Source: an uncultured bacterium
GTDB lineage: Bacteria; Cyanobacteriota; Vampirovibrionia; Gastranaerophilales; Gastranaerophilaceae
Assembly: GCA_949300485.1 (NCBI GenBank)
Contig: CASGEL010000012.1
Span: 1 to 47,205, forward strand
DNA: 47,205 nucleotides
Direction of reading: 5' to 3'
Part shown: one piece after another, positions 37,119-44,870 of the stretch
How positions within the stretch are numbered: the stretch's first letter is position 1
Layout: every line of letters begins with the position of its first letter
Translations under genes and position numbers: made by a program
The notes under the pieces: model-generated
The model's input: only the letters and a program-made list of their open reading frames with translations
The model's database searches: none
What the model was told of the DNA's origin: nothing

Positions 37119-38455
37119 AATTTACATATCCCTCTTTTTACATTTTCTAATATTTCTTCAAATTTCATAGATCTTGATGCTTTTAAAAATATTGTATAAT
37201 TGTTATTTAAATTATCAAGAATGTAACAAGAAGCTTCATTATTTGTATTAAAGTAATGAACTTCTATTCCTTGTTTTTCAAGTTCTTTTCCTATTTCTTC
37301 AGCTAAATTTCCAACTGCAATGTACTTAACTTTTTTGTTAAATTTTGCAAGATATTCCCCTACCTGTTTGTGATATAGAATTTCATCTTCTCCCAATTCA
37401 CCCATATTTCCGAGAATAACAACGGGGTTTTTATATAGTTCAATGAATGTTTTAACGGAGGCTTTCATTGACTCAGGATTTGCATTGTAACTGTCATTAA
37501 TAAATTTAAATCCGTTAATTTCTTCAACTTCCCATCTCTTTTCTATAGGATGGTATTTCTTCAAACCTTTTTTTATTTGTTCGTATGTTAGATTGAGCTT
37601 TTTCCCAAGTTCAATAGCCGCAAGAGAATTTTCAATATTATAATCGCCTTCCACATTCAATTCATATATTTCATCTTTATATTTGAATTTTGAGTACGAA
37701 GGAGCTTTGTCAATAACTTCAACATCATTTAATGAATAGTAAATTTTTTCTCCTTCAAAACTATTGTGTTTTTTTATAATTTCCTGATTTAAAGCAATAA
37801 ATGTTCCGTTCTTTTTTAGGCCTGATGTTATCTCGCATTTCGCTTTTGCAATATTATCAAGACTGCCCAATCTGCCGATATGAGCTGTTCCTGAGTTTGT
37901 AATTATTGCATAATCAGGTTCAAGATGAGTCGAAATGAGTTCAATTTCTCCCAAACCTCTCATCCCCATTTCGACAATAAGAGCCTGAGTATTATCATCC
38001 ATTCCAAGTACTGTCTGGCAAAATCCTATTTCATTGTTGTGATTTGAATAAGTCTTTTGAGTTTTATATTTTTGACTTAAGACGGAATAAACAATTTCTT
38101 TAGTGGTTGTTTTCCCGGAGCTGCCTGTTATGGCAACTGTTATAGGATTTACTTTATGTCTATAGTATTTGGCAATATTTAAATATGCCTCAAGGGTATC
38201 CGGTACTTTGAAGACTATTTGCGCACCGTTTATAATATTATCATTTTGGGTAAAATAACCGGCAGCACCATTTTCCAATGCTTTATCAATAAAATTTTCT
38301 CCGTCAAAAGATGTTCCTTTTAAGGGTAAATAAATATCTCCCGGTTTTATTGTTCTGGTGTCTGTTGATATTTGTAAATTTGTATTATTTTCAACTTCAT
38401 TTATTAATAAAATAGCGTTTGTCGCTTTTTGTAATTCTTCCCACTTAAACATCAT
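37115..38455 (-). CDS. murF: UDP-MurNAc-tripeptide:D-Ala-D-Ala ligase
   Basis: MurF completes the UDP-MurNAc-pentapeptide. The protein has S-T-D-T-R-T-I-K-P-G-D-I-Y-L near the N-terminus, the ATP loop T-G-S-S-G-K-T-T-T-K, the carbamylated-Lys region E-M-G-M-R-G-L-G-E-I and D-S-Y-N-A-N-P-E-S-M. I place the start at the ATG at 38455 (446 residues). The next ATG (38452) and a longer frame to 38491 are possible, and none has a Shine-Dalgarno. A TATAAT on the minus strand at 38477-38482 suggests a leader of about 15 nt. It is the first gene of the cell-wall cluster and divergent from rplU. Confidence 0.96.
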   Translation of the reverse strand: MMFKWEELQKATNAILLINEVENNTNLQISTDTRTIKPGDIYLPLKGTSFDGENFIDKALENGAAGYFTQNDNIINGAQIVFKVPDTLEAYLNIAKYYRHKVNPITVAITGSSGKTTTKEIVYSVLSQKYKTQKTYSNHNNEIGFCQTVLGMDDNTQALIVEMGMRGLGEIELISTHLEPDYAIITNSGTAHIGRLGSLDNIAKAKCEITSGLKKNGTFIALNQEIIKKHNSFEGEKIYYSLNDVEVIDKAPSYSKFKYKDEIYELNVEGDYNIENSLAAIELGKKLNLTYEQIKKGLKKYHPIEKRWEVEEINGFKFINDSYNANPESMKASVKTFIELYKNPVVILGNMGELGEDEILYHKQVGEYLAKFNKKVKYIAVGNLAEEIGKELEKQGIEVHYFNTNNEASCYILDNLNNNYTIFLKASRSMKFEEILENVKRGICKL

Positions 38456-38516
38456 ATAATTATGATACTTCAAACAATTATATCGGAACATTAAAGTTAA
38501 TAAATATTAAAACTAC

Positions 38517-38545
38517 TTGACATAGGGTTTACTCTGGTAGATAAT
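38517..38545 (+). promoter_or_regulatory. Strong promoter for rplU-rpmA
   Basis: TTGACA (38517-38522) with a 17-bp spacer and GATAAT (38540-38545) is the best consensus promoter in the window. It leaves a leader of about 75 nt. Confidence 0.85.
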
Positions 38546-38562
38546 GACTATACGTGAATACT

Positions 38563-38607
38563 CGGGTCAATCGTTTATAAAACCCCATACTCAGGGTTAC
38601 GAAACCC
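38563..38607 (+). promoter_or_regulatory. rplU leader with mutually exclusive hairpins (L21-leader candidate)
   Basis: GGGTT at 38594-38598 can pair with AACCC at 38581-38585 (8-nt loop) or with AACCC at 38603-38607 (ACGA tetraloop). The two pairings exclude each other. A further GGGT lies at 38563-38566. Such switching fits an autoregulatory ribosomal protein leader. Bacterial L21 leaders are known, but I cannot match this one to a described family by eye. Confidence 0.5.
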
Positions 38608-38626
38608 AAAATGAAAGGAAATAAAG

Positions 38627-38977
38627 ATGTACGCAATAGTCGAAACAGGCGGAAAACAGTATCAAGTAGAAGAAGGTCGCTACGTTGATATCGAATTGTT
38701 AGAAGGCGAAAAAGATTCAAAAGTAGTTTTTGACAAAATCGTTATGATAGTTAACGGTAAAAAATCTAAAGTAGGACAACCTTATGTTTCAGGTGCTTCT
38801 GCTGAAGGTAAAATCGTATTAAACGGTAAAGCAAAGAAAATTATCGTTTATAAACAAAGACCTAAAAAAGGTTACAGAAAAAAACAAGGTCACAGACAAA
38901 ACTTTACAAGAGTTATGATTTCAAAAATCAGAACTTCTGCTAAAAAGTCTGCAGCCGAAGAAACAGCTGCCGAATAA
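38627..38977 (+). CDS. rplU: Large ribosomal subunit protein bL21
   Basis: The 116 residues begin with M-Y-A-I-V-E-T-G-G-K-Q-Y and include K-R-x-K-K-x-Y-R-K-K-Q-G-H-R-Q, both diagnostic of L21. A 12-14-residue Ala/Glu/Lys tail makes it longer than the usual 101-104. AAAGGA is upstream. Codon use is skewed to C-ending codons, as in gap. rpmA follows after 48 nt. Confidence 0.98.
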   Translation: MYAIVETGGKQYQVEEGRYVDIELLEGEKDSKVVFDKIVMIVNGKKSKVGQPYVSGASAEGKIVLNGKAKKIIVYKQRPKKGYRKKQGHRQNFTRVMISKIRTSAKKSAAEETAAE

Positions 38978-39025
38978 GCAGTCTAAAATCGTTATAAGTA
39001 GAAAAAGTAAAAAGGAGAAATAAAA

Positions 39026-39280
39026 ATGGCACATAAGAAAGGTATGGGATCTACCCGTAACGGCCGTGACTCCGAAGCTAAGCGTTTAGGCGTTAAAAAG
39101 TTCGGCGGAGAAGCTGTTAAAGCCGGTAATATCCTTGTTCGTCAAAGAGGAACAAAAATTCATCCTGGCAACAATGTAGGTATCGGATCTGATGATACTT
39201 TATTTGCATTGATTGACGGAGTAGTTAAATTTGAACCGCACAGACGCACTAGAAAACAAGTTAGTGTTTACGCTGTGTAA
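39026..39280 (+). CDS. rpmA: Large ribosomal subunit protein bL27
   Basis: The 84 residues start [16 protein letters not shown] and contain [14 protein letters not shown]. The N-terminus near the peptidyl-transferase centre needs no proteolytic removal here, because the cleavable extension found in Firmicutes L27 is absent. AAGGAG precedes the ATG. It is co-transcribed with rplU and ended by the terminator at 39294. Confidence 0.98.
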   Translation: MAHKKGMGSTRNGRDSEAKRLGVKKFGGEAVKAGNILVRQRGTKIHPGNNVGIGSDDTLFALIDGVVKFEPHRRTRKQVSVYAV

Positions 39281-39293
39281 GGTTATAGATTCT

Positions 39294-39328
39294 AAAAAAA
39301 TAGTCAGGTTCAACCTGACTATTTTTTT
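39294..39328. terminator. Terminator after rplU-rpmA (bidirectional)
   Basis: An A-run, then TAGTCAGGT and ACCTGACTA as a perfect stem with a TCA loop, then a T-run (39322-39328). It can also serve the minus-strand gene ending at 39335. Confidence 0.95.
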
Positions 39329-39334
39329 ATGCTT

Positions 39335-39628
39335 TTATACTTCGCAAAGTGCTTCTTCTTCAAATGGTTTATCCGGAATGAAATCTTTATCATCAATAGT
39401 TAATTGAGGTATATTTTTATCATACTTTGGAACTTCAAAATTGTATTTATTCATTAATTCTTCAAGTCCAGGTATGGATCTTTCAATATGCCCAAAACTT
39501 TCGGTCTTTGCAGTGCCAAAACCATCTCCAAATGTACTGTTAATCTTTGCAGTACCGCTTTCTCCGACTTTATTTAATCCAATGTTAAAATTATTGTTTA
39601 CATTACCTGGTCCGTCTATACGTGTCAT
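39335..39628 (-). CDS. Small hypothetical protein
   Basis: The 97 residues are Gly/Asn-rich in the first half and acidic in the second. There is no recognised domain, membrane segment or signal peptide. The N-terminus has N-F-N-I-G, and F-G-D-G-F-G lies at about 33-38. GGAGAG is 6 nt before the ATG, supporting translation. It is convergent with rpmA and shares the bidirectional terminator. Confidence 0.65.
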   Translation of the reverse strand: MTRIDGPGNVNNNFNIGLNKVGESGTAKINSTFGDGFGTAKTESFGHIERSIPGLEELMNKYNFEVPKYDKNIPQLTIDDKDFIPDKPFEEEALCEV

Positions 39629-39720
39629 AATCTGCTCTCCATTTTAAAACTTTTATCTATACTTTAATAAAGTTTTCAGGAAAGTCATTATTTCACTATT
39701 GAATAAACTTGTTACATTTC

Positions 39721-39966
39721 TTAATCTAAAAGCTCATATAAAGTAGAGGCTTCTTGAATACTTACATTACCTGTTGGGACTTTTATAACTTTTGCATTAA
39801 CAGTTCTATTTGCATATTCTATTGTTATTAGGTCGTTTTCTTTAATTTGTTTGGCCGGTTTGGCGGGATTTCCGTTTACCAAGACTCTACCCATATCTGA
39901 AACTTCATTGGCAACGGTTCTTCGTTTTATTAGTCTTGATACTTTTAAAAATTTGTCTAATCTCAT
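39721..39966 (-). CDS. rqcP: S4-domain RNA-binding protein, RqcP/Hsp15-like
   Basis: The 81 residues are a single S4 domain: M-R-L-D-K-F-L-K-V-S-R-L-I-K-R-R-T-V-A at the start, then G-R-V-L-V-N-G and K-P-A-K-Q-I-K-E-N-D. RqcP acts in ribosome-associated quality control with RqcH, stabilising tRNA in stalled 50S subunits. AAGGAT precedes the ATG. Hsp15 (HslR) is the alternative, but the length and lack of a C-terminal tail favour RqcP. Confidence 0.85.
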   Translation of the reverse strand: MRLDKFLKVSRLIKRRTVANEVSDMGRVLVNGNPAKPAKQIKENDLITIEYANRTVNAKVIKVPTGNVSIQEASTLYELLD

Positions 39967-39988
39967 ATACTATCCTTCTGTAACCATA

Positions 39989-40018
39989 ATATCATATCTT
40001 TTTATTTTATGATATAAT
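39989..40018. promoter_or_regulatory. Palindrome overlapping divergent promoters
   Basis: ATATCATA (39989-39996) and TATGATAT (40008-40015) form an 8-bp inverted repeat with 11-bp spacing. It overlaps TGATATAAT (40010-40018), an extended -10 for the exported phosphoesterase, and an opposite-strand TGATATTAT facing rqcP. It could be an operator or simply two symmetrical promoters. Confidence 0.45.
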
Positions 40019-40044
40019 ATTACACAGGGAGAATTTAGTTATAT

Positions 40045-40875
40045 ATGAAAAAGTTTATATTATTTCTATTTGGAATATTTGTATTTTTTATCTTTACAAA
40101 TACAAAGGCTTTTGCTGAAAATATTCGTTTTGTACAAATTTCTGATTCCCATTTATCTGTCGATTCGGAATATTCAATGAAGGTTTTAAAAAATGCGGTC
40201 GAAGATATAAATAAACAGGAAGGAGTTTCTTTTGTAGTTTTTACAGGAGATAATATAAATAATCCAAAAGAGGAAAATTTACGTGCTTTCTTGTCTATCG
40301 CAGCAAGACTAAATGTCCCTTATTATGTAGTTCTGGGTAACCATGATGTTTATAAATCAAATGGATTGTCTAAAGTTAGATATTATGAAATCCTGAGAGA
40401 GAAGAATATTTTATATCCACAACGTAAACCCAATTATAAATTCACTAAAAATGGTTTTGTGTTCTTAATTGTTGATGGGGCAAAAGAAGTTATACCAGGG
40501 GCAGTCGGTTATTATAGAGAAGATACTTTAAGCTGGTTAGAAAAAGAACTTAACAAAAATTCTAAAAAAGATGTTGTTATATTGCAGCATTTCCCGGTAG
40601 AATACCCCGAAGGTGTCGAGACAAGATTGAGAACTCATAGAACATATAAGGTAGAAGAGTATCAGGCATTGTTAGAAAAACATCATAATGTACTTGCTGT
40701 AATTTCAGGGCACTTCCATGTGAATTCAGAGAATATGAAAGATGGTGTTTATCATATTTCTACTCCTTCTCTTATTGGGTTGCCTAATTCTTATAAAATT
40801 ATTGATATCGTGACTACAAAAGAATTTTCACCTATTATTTACACTCAGCTAAGAGAGTTTGAAGTTAAGGATTAA
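40045..40875 (+). CDS. Exported metallophosphoesterase (calcineurin-like)
   Basis: The 276 residues begin with a signal peptide (K-K, then a hydrophobic run, likely cleaved at A-F-A/E-N near residue 24). Metallophosphoesterase motifs follow: Q-I-S-D-S-H-L, F-T-G-D-N-I-N, L-G-N-H-D-V, Q-H-F-P and S-G-H-F-H. It is a periplasmic or cell-surface phosphoesterase of unknown substrate. AGGGAGA is upstream with a longish 12-nt spacing. The stop overlaps that of the next, minus-strand gene. Confidence 0.9.
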   Translation: MKKFILFLFGIFVFFIFTNTKAFAENIRFVQISDSHLSVDSEYSMKVLKNAVEDINKQEGVSFVVFTGDNINNPKEENLRAFLSIAARLNVPYYVVLGNHDVYKSNGLSKVRYYEILREKNILYPQRKPNYKFTKNGFVFLIVDGAKEVIPGAVGYYREDTLSWLEKELNKNSKKDVVILQHFPVEYPEGVETRLRTHRTYKVEEYQALLEKHHNVLAVISGHFHVNSENMKDGVYHISTPSLIGLPNSYKIIDIVTTKEFSPIIYTQLREFEVKD

Positions 40876-41183
40876 GCACCTTTTTTAAAGAAATTTTTAA
40901 TTATTTTACAAATATCTTTTCTAAAAATTATGATTGATGTAATTCCGCTTGCTCCAAGCAGAATCTTTAAGACAGTTGGGAATTTATGCTTTTCCTTTTT
41001 CTTTGCAGTTTTTTCGCCTATATAAAGATCATATTGCATTTGGTTATATTGTCTTTGGGCTTCTGTTCCTGAATATATAATTTTTTTTGGCAGTTTTCCA
41101 GGAACAGCAAGAATTCCTACGGGAGTTCTATTTTGCCCATAAGACATTTGCTTATTTGCTGGATTTTCTACCTGTTCTACCAT
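40872..41183 (-). CDS. Small C-terminally membrane-anchored protein, unknown
   Basis: The 103 residues have a soluble Gln/Asn-rich N-terminus, then a Lys-rich stretch (about 57-66) and a hydrophobic segment (about 70-86) followed by a basic tail, as in a tail-anchored protein. No family is recognised and no strong Shine-Dalgarno is seen. It is convergent with the phosphoesterase (4-nt overlap) and divergent from rplJ. Confidence 0.6.
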   Translation of the reverse strand: MVEQVENPANKQMSYGQNRTPVGILAVPGKLPKKIIYSGTEAQRQYNQMQYDLYIGEKTAKKKEKHKFPTVLKILLGASGITSIIIFRKDICKIIKNFFKKGA

Positions 41184-41319
41184 ATATTTATAAAAACATA
41201 AATGTATCTAGAATTGCGTAAAATTTATTAATTTTTGTAAATAAATATTACCGTAATAATTTTTATTTTAATATATTATTGCATTTTAATCTTTTTTTGT
41301 ATATAGTTATACTATAGCC

Positions 41320-41460
41320 GCAGACAATTAGTCCAGGCGCACAGAAATTGCAGATCACTCTTTGTATATTTTCTGAAAAGCTTGGTTAAATGATTAAAAC
41401 TCAGCTAATCGAGGTTACACAGTTAGAAAGTAAATAGTTAAATATATTATAGACTTTGTT
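41320..41460 (+). promoter_or_regulatory. Candidate L10 leader (rplJ-rplL autoregulation)
   Basis: The 382-bp region 41184-41565 has no gene. A TATACT -10 at 41308-41313 would start RNA near CCGCAGAC (about 41318). ATTAG (41327-41331) can pair with CTAAT (41405-41409) shortly before CGAGGT. The CCGCAGAC start and C-GAGGT end recall the bacterial L10 leader. The match is by memory only. A terminator-like attenuator follows at 41465. Confidence 0.5.
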
Positions 41461-41464
41461 GTGT

Positions 41465-41502
41465 AGATTTTGCGGTTGAACTAGAAAAGCAAAATCTTTT
41501 TT
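41465..41502 (+). terminator. Attenuator-like terminator in the rplJ leader
   Basis: AGATTTTGC (41465-41473) pairs with GCAAAATCT (41489-41497), followed by TTTTT. It lies 64 nt before rplJ, with no complete gene upstream on this strand, so it would act as a regulated attenuator and not as an operon end. Confidence 0.7.
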
Positions 41503-41565
41503 AGTTTAAAACAGGTCGATACTAAATAATGATTGTAATCAATCAAAACACTAAAGGAGCTAAAA

Positions 41566-42087
41566 ATGGCAACAAAAGCATTTAAAGAAGAAAAAATAGA
41601 TGCTATAAAAGCAAAAATTGAAAAGGCCCAATCAGTTGTTATTACTGAATACCAAGGCTTAACTGTTGAAGAAATCACTAAATTAAGACGTGAAACTCAG
41701 AAGTTAGGCGGCGATTATATGGTTACTAAAAATACATTGGCCAAAATCGCAGTAAAAGGTACTGAGTATGAAGCATTAGCTGAAAAATTAACCGGACCTA
41801 TCGCTTTGGCTTTTGGTTTTGACGATCCAGTTTCTCCTGCAAAAGCTGTTGCAAAATTTATTAAAGAAACCAAAAAAGCTACTATTATTGGTGCTGTATT
41901 GGATGGTAAATTGTTAACAGAAGCAGAAACAAAAGCATTGGCAGAACTTCCTTCAAAAGAAGAACTTTATGCAAAAATGCTTGGATCAATCAATTCCCCA
42001 GCATCTGGTATCGCAAACTCAATCAATGCTGTTCTTTCTCAACTTACAAGAGCTATGGCAGCTGTTCGCGATCAAAAAGCCGCATAA
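41566..42087 (+). CDS. rplJ: Large ribosomal subunit protein uL10
   Basis: L10 anchors the L7/L12 stalk. The 173 residues have the N-terminal V-V-I-T-E-Y-Q-G-L-T-V-E-E, L-R-R-E, Y-M-V-T-K-N-T-L and a C-terminal helix for L12 dimers. AAAGGAG precedes the ATG. rplL follows after 71 nt. rplK and rplA are not immediately upstream, which departs from the common rplKAJL order. Confidence 0.97.
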   Translation: MATKAFKEEKIDAIKAKIEKAQSVVITEYQGLTVEEITKLRRETQKLGGDYMVTKNTLAKIAVKGTEYEALAEKLTGPIALAFGFDDPVSPAKAVAKFIKETKKATIIGAVLDGKLLTEAETKALAELPSKEELYAKMLGSINSPASGIANSINAVLSQLTRAMAAVRDQKAA

Positions 42088-42158
42088 CATTCTGTTATTC
42101 GGTTTAAAACAAAATTATTAAATAGTAGAAAACAAAAATACAATAAAGGAGAAAAACA

Positions 42159-42536
42159 ATGAGTGTAGAATCAATTTTAGAATCAATCGAAAAATTAACA
42201 TTATTAGAAGCAGCAGAATTAGTAAAAGCTATGGAAGAAAAATTTGGTGTATCTGCAGCAGCTCCTGTAGCAGTTGCAGCAGCTCCTGCAGCTGGCGCAG
42301 CAGCTCCTGCTGAAGATGCTGATGCTGAAGTTTCTGTTATCTTAGCTTCAGTTCCAGCTGATAAGAAAATTGCTGTATTAAAAGAAGTTAGAACTTTAAC
42401 TGGCTTAGGGTTAAAAGAAGCTAAAGATTTAGTTGAAGCAGCTCCAAAACCAGTTAAAGAAAACATTAAAAAAGATGAAGCTGAATCTATCAAGAAAACT
42501 CTTGAAGCAGCTGGCGCAGTTGTTGAAATTAAGTAA
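42159..42536 (+). CDS. rplL: Large ribosomal subunit protein bL12 (L7/L12)
   Basis: This is the stalk protein that recruits translational GTPases. The 125 residues contain the N-terminal dimerisation domain ([19 protein letters not shown]), an Ala/Pro-rich hinge and the C-terminal domain ending G-A-V-V-E-I-K. AAAGGAG precedes the ATG. The C-terminal domain is the template for the next gene's resemblance. A strong terminator follows. Confidence 0.98.
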   Translation: MSVESILESIEKLTLLEAAELVKAMEEKFGVSAAAPVAVAAAPAAGAAAPAEDADAEVSVILASVPADKKIAVLKEVRTLTGLGLKEAKDLVEAAPKPVKENIKKDEAESIKKTLEAAGAVVEIK

Positions 42537-42566
42537 TTTAGCTTCACTATTTAATCAATTGAAAAG

Positions 42567-42595
42567 GACAGTCAATAGTATTGGCTGTCTTTTTT
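42567..42595 (+). terminator. Terminator after rplJ-rplL
   Basis: GACAGTCAAT (42567-42576) pairs with ATTGGCTGTC (42580-42589, one G-U), with a 3-nt loop and a T-run. Confidence 0.93.
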
Positions 42596-42676
42596 CTTGT
42601 TTGATTTTTATAAAATAATATGCTATTATGAGTTTGTATTTTGTATATATACTTGTAGTTTGAAGGAGCTTTATAT

Positions 42677-43069
42677 ATGGATATGCCTTATGTTTATGCA
42701 GCGATTGCTATTATGTTGATAGTTTTTGCTCGTGAATTTTTAAGAAAACGATATAATTTTGATATGGATAATGTAAGTTTTGATAAATTAAAAGCTTTAT
42801 TCAGTGGTCAAAATAATGGATCTAAAAAAGAAGAAGATTGTGTTATTAAACGTACTTCTGGTGATAAATCTTTAGTATTATCTGATGCCGGAACTAACAA
42901 AGCAACTGTAATGGCAACTTTAAGACAGATTACAGGTATTGATTATAATAGTGCAAAGAAAATTGTTGAATCAGCTCCATATACATTTATGACAAATGTA
43001 TCTGATAAAGAAGCCGACTTGACTAAAAAAGCCTTAGAGTTTGTTGGGGCAAAAGTTGAAATAAAATAA
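42677..43069 (+). CDS. Membrane-anchored protein with L7/L12 C-terminal-like domain
   Basis: The 130 residues have an N-terminal hydrophobic helix (about 4-19), a basic patch (L-R-K-R), a short linker and a C-terminal domain (about 55-130) resembling the bL12 CTD. An ungapped hand alignment of the last 57 residues with the window's RplL gives 24 identities, including T-G, A-K-x-x-V-E-x-A-P and the terminal V-E-I-K. AAGGAG precedes the ATG. It lies 140 nt after rplL, beyond a terminator. It probably arose by duplication of the rplL CTD. The role is unknown; it might tether translation factors or ClpS-like partners to the membrane. Confidence 0.8.
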   Translation: MDMPYVYAAIAIMLIVFAREFLRKRYNFDMDNVSFDKLKALFSGQNNGSKKEEDCVIKRTSGDKSLVLSDAGTNKATVMATLRQITGIDYNSAKKIVESAPYTFMTNVSDKEADLTKKALEFVGAKVEIK

Positions 43070-43093
43070 GTTCATAATTTTTATAGTTCTATT

Positions 43094-43126
43094 AAAAATC
43101 CCGAACAATTATTGTTCGGGATTTTT
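43094..43126. terminator. Bidirectional terminator
   Basis: A perfect 15-bp stem: AAAAATCCCGAACAA from 43094 pairs with its complement ending at 43126, with a 3-nt loop. It separates the L12-like gene from the convergent winged-helix gene. Confidence 0.95.
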
Positions 43127-43143
43127 AAGTAATAGTTTTTATA

Positions 43144-43818
43144 TTATATAGTTAGAATGAATCCGCCTTTATCTGCATTTTTAAGAGCTTCTCCATCAAT
43201 TTTAGCTCTAAGATTTTTGATATATTTATAAACATAATCTCTTGGTAAATCAAGAAGTGTTGCTAAATCTTTTGCGTAAACTATTTTATTTTTATTTGCA
43301 GAGAAATAGTCAAATACTTTTTGTTCTCTATCAGTAAGAGCTTTTTTGAATACAATTCTTACATCATCTCTAAGAGTATCACCTGTAGAAGTATTTTCAA
43401 TTGCTTTGATAACTTCGGTAGTCTTTTCAGCTTTTTTCGCTGTAGTTTTAGTTTTTGCCGTTGATTTTTTAGAAGCAATTTTTTCTGTAGATTTTTTTGT
43501 TTCAGAAGATTTAGTTTCTGATTTTGTAGGTTTTGTATCATCTAACTTCAGATTCTGAGCAGAGAAAGGTGAAATATATAGTTCTTTTTCTTTTTCATAA
43601 GCCCTATCTGCAATAGAACTTAGTCTTTCTACTTTTCCTGTCCATTCAACTTCTTCTGAAATTACAGGTTTTCCATGTAAGACAATGTCAATCAAATCAT
43701 TAGTTTCTTTTTTTTCTTCGACCTTTTTCCCTAATCTAGCAGCAAATTCCTCCAGTGTGATTTTTTCTAAAGAGCTTCTCCATTGTTTAATCTCTTCCTT
43801 GCTCAGATATTCTGACAT
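43144..43818 (-). CDS. Winged-helix protein with Lys-rich linker
   Basis: The 224 residues have an N-terminal helical domain (1-90) and a Lys/Thr/Ser-rich linker (about 95-133) with repeated K-K-S-T, A-K-T-K-T-T-A-K-K. The C-terminal domain (160-224) is winged-helix-like, with L-T-D-R-E-Q-K-V-F-D-Y and Y-I-K-N-L-R-A-K-I, similar to OmpR-type DNA-binding domains. No receiver domain is present. A DNA-binding or nucleoid role is inferred. AAGGAGA is 8 nt before the ATG. It is not a recognised named regulator. Confidence 0.65.
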   Translation of the reverse strand: MSEYLSKEEIKQWRSSLEKITLEEFAARLGKKVEEKKETNDLIDIVLHGKPVISEEVEWTGKVERLSSIADRAYEKEKELYISPFSAQNLKLDDTKPTKSETKSSETKKSTEKIASKKSTAKTKTTAKKAEKTTEVIKAIENTSTGDTLRDDVRIVFKKALTDREQKVFDYFSANKNKIVYAKDLATLLDLPRDYVYKYIKNLRAKIDGEALKNADKGGFILTI

Positions 43819-44001
43819 TCAAACATCTCCTTACTATAAACTATTCCTTAAATACATCCTTTTACAACCTTTAATTTAGCATAAACCATGTTCCATGACT
43901 CAAAATGTTTCATAACGTAAATTTTTATTTAAAGATATTTACATTTTAGTCAAAATTATTGATTTTTTTTCTAGATTGCATAGCGAAAATACAGATATAA
44001 T

Positions 44002-44838
44002 TTAATTTTCTGCTAATAACCTTGTGCTAATTTTTCCAAATTTTGCGGATAAATTATCAATAAAGTGGATTAAATATAATTCAGGTTCAAGATCTTTTTG
44101 ATCAAGGTCTATAATTGCGCCCCAATCGGTTCTTCCATGGTGGGCTGCAATCATTTTTGCTACCATTTTAAATCCTGCAGTCATACATATGCTAAAACCG
44201 TATTGAGAGTGAGAAATCCATTCTTCTCTAAATCTTGGAGCATAATCTATAAGACCTGTTTCTGTATCAATTGTATATTCAAATATTTTTCCGAAATCGT
44301 GCAATAAACAAGCAGCATATATTTCATCTTCATTTGTTTTGTATGTAAATTTTGCCATATTTAGTTCTGCAAATTCAGCACATTCTACAGTGTGAACAAG
44401 TAGTCCGCCAATATAATTATGGTGCATAAGTTTTGCAGCAGGCATAATTTTAAATTGTTGCTCGTGTTGTTTGAATTGTTCAGCGACAAAGTTATGTAGT
44501 TTTTCATCTTTAATTTTTTCAATATAGTATTGAAGTTTTGTCCAATATTTTTCGATTTCAGTTTCATTGATACCGAGTTTGGCTTCTTTGACCAATTCAA
44601 GCGCTGAAACAAGGCAGTTATTAAATTTTTCATTAAAGCTAGCAGAAACTATTCTGACCAAATTTCCGGTTCTGAATATTTTATTATCAAAACGGTTCAG
44701 TGTTTCTTCCCAGAGAATACAGTTTAATAAAGTATCATCAGTGGTGTTTTTTAGCTGCAATTTACCCATTTTGGTTCCGGCTTTAGTGTCGCCTATTGAG
44801 AATATTACTACTTCATAAATATCTTCTGTGCTAAACAT
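44002..44838 (-). CDS. YhaM-like 3'-5' exoribonuclease (OB + HD domain)
   Basis: The 278 residues match the YhaM/CbfI layout: an N-terminal OB-fold (about 1-85), then an HD domain with H-H-N-Y-I-G-G-L-L-V-H-T (139-150), L-L-H-D-F-G-K (H180-D181) and A-A-H-H-G-R-T-D-W-G, ending D-N-L-S-A-K. YhaM degrades RNA and ssDNA 3'-5' with Mn2+. AAGGAT precedes the ATG. It complements RNase Y elsewhere in the window. It is possibly co-transcribed downstream of ilvC (32 nt). Confidence 0.86.
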   Translation of the reverse strand: MFSTEDIYEVVIFSIGDTKAGTKMGKLQLKNTTDDTLLNCILWEETLNRFDNKIFRTGNLVRIVSASFNEKFNNCLVSALELVKEAKLGINETEIEKYWTKLQYYIEKIKDEKLHNFVAEQFKQHEQQFKIMPAAKLMHHNYIGGLLVHTVECAEFAELNMAKFTYKTNEDEIYAACLLHDFGKIFEYTIDTETGLIDYAPRFREEWISHSQYGFSICMTAGFKMVAKMIAAHHGRTDWGAIIDLDQKDLEPELYLIHFIDNLSAKFGKISTRLLAEN

Positions 44839-44870
44839 TTTTATATCCTTTTTTTATAAATATCTATTTT

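Noticed and set aside
41320..41500. Possible tRNA or other stable RNA before rplJ
   Set aside because: No cloverleaf, no T-loop GTTCRA sequence and no acceptor pairing could be made. A ribosomal protein leader explains it better.
42104..42547. Minus-strand 147-codon frame rich in Ala and Ser
   Set aside because: It is the shadow of rplL, and the Ala-rich hinge gives Ala/Gly codons on the opposite strand.
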